From assembly GCA_013041585.1 (NCBI GenBank), contig JABEVM010000030.1:1-5985 (forward strand): a stretch of DNA of 5,985 nt, in the 5' to 3' direction. Within the stretch, counting starts at the first letter, position 1. The number at the start of each line of letters is the position of its first letter. A program made the position numbers and the translations under genes. The stretch comes from Chlamydiota bacterium (GTDB lineage Bacteria > Chlamydiota > Chlamydiia > Chlamydiales > Rhabdochlamydiaceae). The notes under the pieces were generated by a model, which was not told the DNA's origin, searched no databases, and saw only the letters and a list, made by a program, of their open reading frames with translations. Positions 1 to 5,629 of the stretch are shown one piece after another.

Positions 1-23
1 AGAAAACACAGCAAGATATTTTT

Positions 24-2819
24 ATGTCATTTTGGAAAAAAATCGTCAGTTTGACGCTTACAAGCCTGTCATTTACTGCGTACACAAATGCGGCTTGCAG
101 TGGCACTTGGAATGGGACCGCAGGAGGGCCATGGAGCCCGGGACATTGGGCACCTTGTACACCAGGAAATCAAGGTGACATAGCCAACCTTCCCTTTACC
201 ACTTCGTCTCCTCAAACGATCTCTCTTGTGTCAGCGCTAACAGTAGATGCAATCAACATTAGCGGCTCTGGTTCCTACATCATTGACTTAGCTACATTTA
301 ATTTAAACTTTCAGCCTTTGATACCTACAGGCCATACCGATGTTTCTGATGGAAGTGGGCAGCATTCGATTATTTCCTCAGGTGGGGGACATATAGAATT
401 TCTTGGACATAATATCTTTGAAATTACCATCAGTGATCCTGGGGCAGTATTAAATCTTAAAGCAAGCATGACACCTGCAGCCTTGCCGCCATTATTTACA
501 TTTGTTGGCCCAGGTCAGCTCAATATAACGAATGTCCTCGTAGCCTCATCGGGAAATGTGACAGCTACAACGGGCACGTTAAATGTTCTCAATACAAATC
601 CCATATCGGGAGCTGGTGGAGCTTTTTTTGGAACTATCGGAGGCAGTGGTAGCTTTACGATTACAAGTGGAGTAGTTACCAGCACGAACCAAGGATTGAT
701 CACGGTTACAGGAGTTGGTAGTTCAGTTAATGTTCCTCAAGATCTAACCGTAACAAATGCGACTTTTTCCAATACTAATGCAGGCTCAAATTCAGGTACT
801 GGAGTTGGCGCTAGAGTAAGTGTAGGTCGTACTTTTTCTCTTATTAGTGGAAGTGTGACTAACATAAATGAAGCTGCAGTAACGGGAGGAGGGTTCGGAA
901 GCGCTATAACCGATACCCAAAATATCGTAATTAACGCAGGTAGTTTTACAAGCAGTAATACAGGTTCTGTTTCTGGAATCGGAAGCATAGGGGCTTTCGT
1001 TTCTGCAAGTAACTTTACTGTGAATGGAGGAGTGGTTAATTTTGCTAACTTGGGCCCCGTACAAAGTGGCATTGGAACTTCTTTGGCTGTAGTAAATACG
1101 CTTACAATGAATGGAGGCCTCCTTACAAACACAAATTCTGGTGTGATCACGGGAGGATTTGGGAGTTTGGTTCAAGCTGCGTCTATTAACTTACAAGCAG
1201 GAACGATTGTTAACGATGCGAACGTACTTGCAAATATTTTACAGATCGGGACTGCGGGGACATATGCAGGATCTGGAATTTCTGGAAGTTCTGCTCTGCC
1301 AATTCAAGTAGTGAATGCGGGAGTTGTTGTTCCGGGGGATCCAGGCCCTGGCGGATTTTCAGGGACTATGACAATCAATGGATCCTATACACAAACAGGA
1401 TCTGGAGATCTTGTGATTAACATCCAAAATTCCTCTTCGTATTCGAAGCTTCTCATATCAGAGGCTGCAAATCTATCAGGGAGTTTAGAACTGGCTGAGT
1501 CTCCAGGTGCGAATATTTTGCCGGGAGATATTTATACTATTTTAGAGGCAAATGGAGGAGTAACAGGAACTTTTACTACGATACTGGATTTTTCTATTCC
1601 CTATCTGCTTCCTCATACAACGTACTTACCAAACTCTGTAGAAGTCTTTTTTACTCCCATCGCACAAAAATATGTAAACCTAAGCAGGCCGATTTTTTCT
1701 TCTGTCAACGAAACCAATCTAAGGCTTACCAGGGAAATGGGAAGACTTCGCTCCCATTTTACAAAGCCAGTAAAAGAGAGTGTCTCTGCATCTAAAAAGC
1801 CCTTAAGCTCACAAGACCTGCCTATGCATTTTACAATGTATCAAGATGATGAGCCGTTATCTAGTTTACTAGATGATGAGTTATCTTATGTAGAGCCGCA
1901 AGAGAAAGCCACAGAAGAAAAAAGAGAGCGCCTTACAGAATCACTTGCAACTCCTTCAGAAAGGCCTTGGAATTTCTATGTAGGACCAAAAGGACAGATA
2001 GGAAATGTACTTTCTGGAGAAGATTCGCAAGGGTATGAACAGTGGTCAGCAGGAGTCTTTACAGGATTTGACTACGCTTTTTCAGAAGTGGGAATCGGAT
2101 TTCTTGCCGAGTATGAAAGAATCGATGCCAGAGTTGGAAAAAAATGGGGGAAGTTTACCATTGATAACCTCCATGCTGATGTGTATGCAACGTATGCGCC
2201 TTCACAACTTCCTGAAATTGCTCTAAATGCAATTCTTGGAGGAGGCTATGAGTGGTATACAATTGATCGTACAATTGCTACACAAGACCCTCTTACTATG
2301 AAAGGGACTTCAAAAGGGGCAGAACTTGATGCTCTTTTAGGAATAGAATATGCATTTAGGAAAAGTGGGTTTTTAGCATTCCCGCAAGGGTTGCAGATCA
2401 TCCCAGAAGCTTCCATCGAGTATATGTATCTTCATATCGATGATTATAGTGAGAAAGGGACAAAATTTTTCACTCAGCATATAGCTAAGCAAAATAGTAA
2501 ATCCCTTCGCAGCAATTTAGGTTTTAGAGCTCAGTATACTTGGGAGATGAAAAATGTGACGATTTCTCCTGAGGCCCATTTTGGCTGGGAGCGAGAATTT
2601 TTAGATAAGGCAAGAAAAGTTCAGTTTACCCCAGCAGAGTTTCAAGATGCAGGATTTTCTCTAAAAATACCTAAATCTGGAAGAAACATCGCACTTGCAG
2701 GACTAGATCTATTTGTTACTCTCTTTGATCGTCATGGAATAGATGTAGGCTATGATTTTGAGTACAATAGTCAGTACCACACTCACTTTCTCTATATGAG
2801 CTATAACGTTCGCTTTTAA
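24..2819 (+). CDS. Autotransporter (type Va secretion) with repetitive passenger and C-terminal beta-barrel
   Basis: Seen: 931 residues. Residues 1-23 form a signal peptide (Lys5-Lys6, a hydrophobic Leu/Thr/Ser core, then a T-N-A cleavage-like site). Residues 24-60 hold a Trp-rich module with the only two cysteines of the protein (C25, C45). Residues about 60-540 are Gly/Ser/Thr/Asn/Val-rich with alternating hydrophobic residues, as in a beta-helix, and include 30-residue repeats at about 182-401. Residues about 550-645 are a charged linker with an acidic stretch (about 607-635). Residues about 648-931 alternate as in an outer-membrane barrel and end in Y-N-V-R-F, a typical barrel-assembly signal with terminal Phe. 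Known: in this family the barrel sits in the outer membrane and the passenger is exposed or released. Inferred: adhesin or surface antigen; the ligand is unknown. The frame stays open to the window's left edge and no clear Shine-Dalgarno precedes the ATG, so the start rests on the signal peptide. GGA[ILV]/FxxN repeats of chlamydial Pmps are essentially absent, so I do not call it a Pmp. Confidence 0.9.
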   Translation: MSFWKKIVSLTLTSLSFTAYTNAACSGTWNGTAGGPWSPGHWAPCTPGNQGDIANLPFTTSSPQTISLVSALTVDAINISGSGSYIIDLATFNLNFQPLIPTGHTDVSDGSGQHSIISSGGGHIEFLGHNIFEITISDPGAVLNLKASMTPAALPPLFTFVGPGQLNITNVLVASSGNVTATTGTLNVLNTNPISGAGGAFFGTIGGSGSFTITSGVVTSTNQGLITVTGVGSSVNVPQDLTVTNATFSNTNAGSNSGTGVGARVSVGRTFSLISGSVTNINEAAVTGGGFGSAITDTQNIVINAGSFTSSNTGSVSGIGSIGAFVSASNFTVNGGVVNFANLGPVQSGIGTSLAVVNTLTMNGGLLTNTNSGVITGGFGSLVQAASINLQAGTIVNDANVLANILQIGTAGTYAGSGISGSSALPIQVVNAGVVVPGDPGPGGFSGTMTINGSYTQTGSGDLVINIQNSSSYSKLLISEAANLSGSLELAESPGANILPGDIYTILEANGGVTGTFTTILDFSIPYLLPHTTYLPNSVEVFFTPIAQKYVNLSRPIFSSVNETNLRLTREMGRLRSHFTKPVKESVSASKKPLSSQDLPMHFTMYQDDEPLSSLLDDELSYVEPQEKATEEKRERLTESLATPSERPWNFYVGPKGQIGNVLSGEDSQGYEQWSAGVFTGFDYAFSEVGIGFLAEYERIDARVGKKWGKFTIDNLHADVYATYAPSQLPEIALNAILGGGYEWYTIDRTIATQDPLTMKGTSKGAELDALLGIEYAFRKSGFLAFPQGLQIIPEASIEYMYLHIDDYSEKGTKFFTQHIAKQNSKSLRSNLGFRAQYTWEMKNVTISPEAHFGWEREFLDKARKVQFTPAEFQDAGFSLKIPKSGRNIALAGLDLFVTLFDRHGIDVGYDFEYNSQYHTHFLYMSYNVRF
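567..1226 (+). repeat. Tandem 30-residue (90-bp) passenger repeats within the autotransporter
   Basis: Aligning the passenger on a Gly (once Ala) that opens each unit gives anchors at residues 184, 216, 246, 276, 306, 336, 365 and 393. Spacings are 32, 30, 30, 30, 30, 29 and 28. Six residues after the anchor there is an Asn in seven of the eight units (190, 222, 252, 282, 312, 342, 371). Eight residues after it there is usually Gly (224, 254, 314, 344, 373). A consensus is roughly x-G-x-h-T-N-x-N-x-G, then a Gly-rich stretch, then alternating hydrophobics ending in F-T-V or similar. Conservation is at protein level; the DNA copies have diverged, so this is an old duplication rather than a recent array. 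The likely structure is a beta-solenoid with one unit per coil or two short coils (inference). Confidence 0.8.
1965..2816 (+). other. Autotransporter beta-domain (outer-membrane barrel) region of the preceding CDS
   Basis: Residues about 648-931 carry the pattern of the autotransporter beta-domain family (Pfam PF03797 type). It opens with a P-W-N-F-Y-V-G strand, has repeated amphipathic strands rich in Tyr/Phe/Gly separated by polar loops, and closes on an aromatic C-terminal residue. The length, about 280 residues, fits a 12-stranded autotransporter barrel. The N-terminal boundary is set by eye, just after the charged linker, and could move by 10-20 residues. Confidence 0.82.
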
Positions 2820-2821
2820 GG

Positions 2822-2838
2822 ATATTTACCATAAATAT
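2822..2838. repeat. AT-only perfect inverted repeat after the autotransporter stop
   Basis: A perfect 7-bp inverted repeat, ATATTTA / TAAATAT, has a 3-nt spacer and starts 3 nt after the TAA stop. It has no G or C in the stem and no following T-tract, so it is a poor intrinsic terminator. It could be a weak mRNA-end hairpin or chance in AT-rich DNA. The right arm runs into a perfect TATAAT hexamer at 2836-2841, which has no recognisable -35 element 16-18 nt upstream. Confidence 0.3.
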
Positions 2839-2980
2839 AATGGAATTACGATGTTTTCCCTTCTTACACATTTAGCTATTTCTTTGACAAAAGCTGTAAA
2901 ACGCGCTCGTCATAGAAAAAATAAATGTACTTTTTGGATGTCATAAAAATCACCGTCTAAAACTATTATGTACGAGTAAG

Positions 2981-3031
2981 TGGATAATTAAGCGTGGGCT
3001 GCCTATGTACTAAGTAGGAACGGTTTATCCA
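2981..3031 (+). repeat. Nested inverted repeats, possible structured RNA or operator
   Basis: TGGATAA (2981-2987) and TTATCCA (3025-3031) are perfect reverse complements 37 nt apart. Inside them, CCTA (3002-3005) and TAGG (3015-3018) can form a smaller hairpin with a 9-nt loop. TATGTAC also occurs twice nearby (2967-2973 and 3004-3010). I recognise no known riboswitch, leader or small RNA. The pairing is real at sequence level; a function is not shown. Confidence 0.3.
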
Positions 3032-3082
3032 GTATCGAGAGAGGCTTGTGTAGTCGTAGCTTTATTCTAAAGAGGTTACGAT

Positions 3083-3110
3083 TTGAAAGGAGTGCTTTGC
3101 GATATAGAAT
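3083..3110 (+). promoter_or_regulatory. Candidate sigma70-type promoter (distal) for mtaB
   Basis: TTGAAA (-35, 5 of 6 consensus matches) at 3083-3088 is followed by a 16-nt spacer and TAGAAT (-10, 5 of 6) at 3105-3110. Transcription would start near 3117, giving mtaB a leader of about 75 nt. Orientation and position match the gene cluster that follows. There is no experimental support. Confidence 0.45.
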
Positions 3111-3139
3111 TTTTTTTAAATCTCTCTAGGGATTCTTCC

Positions 3140-3168
3140 TTGCATAGCAGAGGATTTCCTGGCATAAT
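3140..3168 (+). promoter_or_regulatory. Candidate extended -10 promoter (proximal) for mtaB
   Basis: TTGCAT (-35, 4 of 6) at 3140-3145, a spacer of exactly 17 nt, and CATAAT (-10, 5 of 6) at 3163-3168. A TG at 3160-3161 gives an extended -10 element. The predicted start near 3175 leaves a leader of about 18 nt carrying the AAGAG ribosome-binding sequence. It is probably the main promoter of the mtaB cluster; it may act in tandem with the candidate about 58 bp upstream. Confidence 0.5.
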
Positions 3169-3192
3169 TTCTTCTTTTTTCAAGAGATCTTT

Positions 3193-4485
3193 GTGAAAGA
3201 GCAAAAAAAATTTACAGTAGTCACTTTAGGGTGCCGGACAAACCAGTACGAGTCGCAAGCCTATACCGATCAACTTCTTGCTATGGGATATACACAGGCG
3301 AAAGAAGGGGAAGAGGCGGATATTTGTGTTGTCAATACGTGTACGGTCACAGAGTCTGCTGACAGCTCGAGCAGATACCAGATCAGACAACTCGCAAAAC
3401 ATCATCCGAAAGCGAAAATTATTGTAACTGGGTGTTTAGCCGAGCGTCTTCCTGAAGAGATCGCGAAAATTGAGGGCGTCTCCCATGTCGTCCCCAACCA
3501 GGAAAAGGAAAACTTATTAAAAGTGGTTTTCCCGGAAGAAGATCTACCTGAATTTTCCATACAGCAGTTTGCAGCGCATACAAGAGCTTTTGTAAAAGTG
3601 CAAGATGGTTGCAACTCGTTTTGTACCTACTGCATCATCCCATACGTTCGAGGCAGATCCAGATCAAGAGATCTAGCCTCCATTTTGAAAGAAGTGGAAA
3701 ACCTCGTACAAAACGGATTTAAAGAAGTGGTCTTGACAGGGATTAACATCGGTGACTTCGATGGAGATCCGCAGCCTGATACAAAACCTATTTGTTTAGC
3801 AGAGCTTGTTAGAGCAGTTGACAAAGTCGAAGGACTTAAAAGACTTCGCGTATCTTCAATCGATCCGGATGAGGTCACAGTTGACCTAGCTGACGCGATC
3901 TTACTTGGTAAAAACACCTGTCCTTCGATGCATATTGTTTTGCAGTCGGGATCAAATGCGATTTTAAAGCGGATGAACCGCAAATATACCAAGCAGATTT
4001 TCCTAGAGACTGTAAATTACCTACGTGGTAGATCCCCTGATTTTACGTTTACAACTGATGTGATTGTAGGCTTTCCGGGGGAGAGCGAACAAGACTTTGA
4101 AGAAACTCTCGAAGTGATGCGCGAAGTGAAATTCGCGAAGGTGCACATGTTCCCTTATAGCGAAAGGCCAAGGACAAAAGCTGCAACGTATAAAAATAAA
4201 GTACCGCAAGATGTGATCCAAAAGAGAAAACAAGTTGTTCTTCGTCTTTCTGAAGAGATCGCTTTTTCTCTCAGAGGAGAATATATAGGAAGGGAGATGG
4301 AAGTGCTCCTTGAAAAACAAGATTCTCATACACCTGGCTACATTGCCGGACATACGACGAACTTTCTTCCCATACTTGTAAAAACAGAGGGAGAGCTCTC
4401 TTCTAATGAGCTCGTTGTAGTAAAAATTATAGAGAACTCTCCAGAGGGCTTACTCGCAACAAGGATAGAAAAAAATGCTAATTGA
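3193..4485 (+). CDS. mtaB: tRNA (N6-L-threonylcarbamoyladenosine(37)-C2)-methylthiotransferase MtaB
   Basis: Role (known): a radical-SAM enzyme that adds a methylthio group to t6A37 of ANN-decoding tRNAs, giving ms2t6A and improving codon reading. Seen, in order: an N-terminal UPF0004 domain with T-L-G-C-R-T-N-Q-Y-E and cluster cysteines C14, C50 and C81; the radical-SAM C-x3-C-x2-C motif at C140, C144, C147; T-G-I-N-I-G at 182-187; R-V-S-S-I-D-P at 219-225; L-Q-S-G-S at 250-254 with K-R-M-N-R-K-Y-T at 259-266; D-V-I-V-G-F-P-G-E at 289-297; and a C-terminal TRAM-like domain at about 365-428. The length of 430 is normal for the family. The T-L-G-C-x-x-N-Q-Y-E opening favours MtaB over MiaB. 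The start is GTG, the only sensible start after an in-frame TAG at 3145, with AAGAG six nt upstream. It overlaps the next gene by 11 bp, so the two are probably co-translated. Confidence 0.95.
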   Translation: MKEQKKFTVVTLGCRTNQYESQAYTDQLLAMGYTQAKEGEEADICVVNTCTVTESADSSSRYQIRQLAKHHPKAKIIVTGCLAERLPEEIAKIEGVSHVVPNQEKENLLKVVFPEEDLPEFSIQQFAAHTRAFVKVQDGCNSFCTYCIIPYVRGRSRSRDLASILKEVENLVQNGFKEVVLTGINIGDFDGDPQPDTKPICLAELVRAVDKVEGLKRLRVSSIDPDEVTVDLADAILLGKNTCPSMHIVLQSGSNAILKRMNRKYTKQIFLETVNYLRGRSPDFTFTTDVIVGFPGESEQDFEETLEVMREVKFAKVHMFPYSERPRTKAATYKNKVPQDVIQKRKQVVLRLSEEIAFSLRGEYIGREMEVLLEKQDSHTPGYIAGHTTNFLPILVKTEGELSSNELVVVKIIENSPEGLLATRIEKNAN

Positions 4486-5563
4486 AATCTCTCAAAGGCT
4501 TTCTCCCTTTTCACATAAACCTGGAAATTTTTTTCTGGTTCCAGGGAGCTCTTTGCAAGTTCAGGTTTTTCCAACGAAGCTTTTTTTCACGGACTTGAGT
4601 GTCTCTGAAAATGCCTCCTTTACAGTCGATGTCGATCTGCAAGGGCCCCACAAGGATTTTACAGTAGAGCAGAATTTAGAGAAGGGCGAGATTTCTGTTT
4701 TTTCTCATACTAAAGAAGGCTTTGTACGCTACACAATTGCAGCGGGAGAAAAAGGGATAGAGCTGTTTTGTGAAAAAGTTTTTCCAAGAGGTCTTACTTT
4801 CCATATAGGAAACGAAAAATTTACCCTTTTTTCAAAGGACAGCCGTTTACTTGAGCTGCCTTCTTTTGAAAAGAAGCCAAGTTATCTTGCGGAACAAATC
4901 TCTCTTGGAGTTCATAAAAAGCAAAATTGGGAACAGATCTCGCAAAGAAAGCAACTTTGCGAAATTCTTCCGATTTGGTTTTCACTTTCTCAAACAGTGC
5001 CTTTGCAGAAAGGAAGTGATTCATACAGCGGTACCGGATTTTTTCTGAGGCAGTGCGAGGATCTTGTTGCAAAAGGGGAAAAACTTCGCATTTGTGATGG
5101 ACTCTTGCAGTTTTTTGATGGAGCCTTTGAAGGGGTTCTAGCTCCTAGATGCAATGAAGTGAATTTTTTAGGGATCCTTCCTAAATCTCTTGAGAAAGCT
5201 TCCTTCTCTTCTTTGCTTCTTCTTCAAAAGTCTTATCCACTTCTTCGAAGTCTATTTTTTAAAGAAGAGGAAGATGTATTTTCCTTTGTCCCTTGCCTTC
5301 CTCCAGAATTTCCAGCTGGTAGGATGACACATGTCCGCACTTCAGACGGAGATGTCATCCATTTTGAATGGTCTAAAAAGCTGCTTCGAAGGGTGATCTG
5401 GATTCCGGGAAGGACAAGAAAGGTTTTCTTGCATACTCCTTCTGCTATCGATTCCTTCCGTATCCGCGCATCGCTTAAAGATCGCGGCCAAATTTTCCAA
5501 AAAGGCTCGTCCATTGCTCTAGAAGAGAAAAAGATTTTGTATTTCGACCACTTTCAAAAATAA
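4475..5563 (+). CDS. Conserved chlamydial-type protein upstream of glgB, GH95/GH65-like C-terminus
   Basis: I do not recognise a named function. Seen: 362 residues, no signal peptide and no membrane segment, so cytoplasmic. Residues 1-125 are rich in short beta-like stretches with many Phe. Residues 135-175 look helical and contain L-G-x-H-K-K-Q and E-I-L-P-I-W-F. Residues about 186-262 are mixed, with G-A-F-E-G-V-L-A-P-R at 216-225 and a Leu-rich helix at 246-262. Residues about 268-362 resemble the end of GH95-like glycoside hydrolases, in which L-P-x-x-W-P-x-G precedes a Gly-rich turn and a beta-sandwich strand ending E-W; here it reads L-P-P-E-F-P-A-G (275-282) and F-E-W (297-299). The protein is far shorter than a full GH95 enzyme, so catalysis is unproven. 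Position just before glgB matches, from memory, C. trachomatis CT865. The start is fixed by AAGGA at 4461-4465, nine nt before an ATG lying inside the mtaB end. Confidence 0.85.
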   Translation: MLIEISQRLSPFSHKPGNFFLVPGSSLQVQVFPTKLFFTDLSVSENASFTVDVDLQGPHKDFTVEQNLEKGEISVFSHTKEGFVRYTIAAGEKGIELFCEKVFPRGLTFHIGNEKFTLFSKDSRLLELPSFEKKPSYLAEQISLGVHKKQNWEQISQRKQLCEILPIWFSLSQTVPLQKGSDSYSGTGFFLRQCEDLVAKGEKLRICDGLLQFFDGAFEGVLAPRCNEVNFLGILPKSLEKASFSSLLLLQKSYPLLRSLFFKEEEDVFSFVPCLPPEFPAGRMTHVRTSDGDVIHFEWSKKLLRRVIWIPGRTRKVFLHTPSAIDSFRIRASLKDRGQIFQKGSSIALEEKKILYFDHFQK

Positions 5564-5618
5564 GCTTTTTCTAAATGATTTTACTAGCTATTTTTTGAAG
5601 TAGGATCTTTTCTATTGT

Positions 5619-5623
5619 AAGGA
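5619..5623 (+). promoter_or_regulatory. Shine-Dalgarno site deciding the glgB start
   Basis: AAGGA directly abuts an in-frame ATG at 5624, which leaves no spacing for that codon. It is six nt from the next in-frame ATG at 5630, the usual distance. It therefore favours 5630 over 5624. In-frame ATGs at 5639 and 5660 are too far away. A TAA at 5618-5620 closes the frame upstream. Confidence 0.6.
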
Positions 5624-5629
5624 ATGGGT

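Larger units (their letters stand above)
2820..3192. other. 373-bp intergenic region, no convincing gene
   Basis: Stops are dense in all three + frames over most of the gap, and no tRNA-like cloverleaf or T-loop is visible. It contains an AT-only inverted repeat just after the autotransporter stop, a 31-codon ORF of doubtful reality (2851-2946), a segment with nested inverted repeats (2981-3031), and two promoter-like sequences near the mtaB end. No GC-rich hairpin followed by a T-run is visible after the autotransporter, so its transcription end is undefined. The T-run at 3110-3117 has no GC stem before it. Confidence 0.7.

Noticed and set aside
81..98. Lipoprotein lipobox ending at C25 of the autotransporter
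   Set aside because: The residues before the Cys are T-N-A-A; the -3 position is Asn instead of Leu/Val/Ile, so signal peptidase I cleavage after T-N-A is more likely.
737..1175. Long open frames on the minus strand opposite the passenger repeats
   Set aside because: They follow from the biased Gly/Thr/Asn/Val codons of the repeat region on the + strand. Their translations are low-complexity with no domain and no ribosome-binding site, and they lie wholly within a well-supported gene.
2005..2226. 73-codon + frame inside the barrel-coding region
   Set aside because: It overlaps conserved beta-barrel sequence in another frame and has no independent support. It is a shadow ORF.
2884..2915. Perfect TTGACA (2884-2889) as a -35 element
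   Set aside because: The next -10-like sequence (around 2910-2915) is too poor and about 20 nt away. Nothing suitable lies at 16-18 nt.
2950..3080. tRNA or tRNA remnant in the intergenic gap
   Set aside because: There is no T-loop (GGTTCRA-like), no acceptor pairing and no anticodon arm of the right spacing.
3627..3992. Open frame on the minus strand inside mtaB (and similar ones at 4021-4353 and 4338-4574)
   Set aside because: They are fully antisense to conserved radical-SAM and TRAM coding sequence and have no recognisable features.
5556..5570. A-run / AAGCTT / T-run around the stop of the unnamed gene as an intrinsic terminator
   Set aside because: The only stem is A:T pairs around an AAGCTT palindrome with no GC core. 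It would not be stable enough, and glgB follows within 66 bp.
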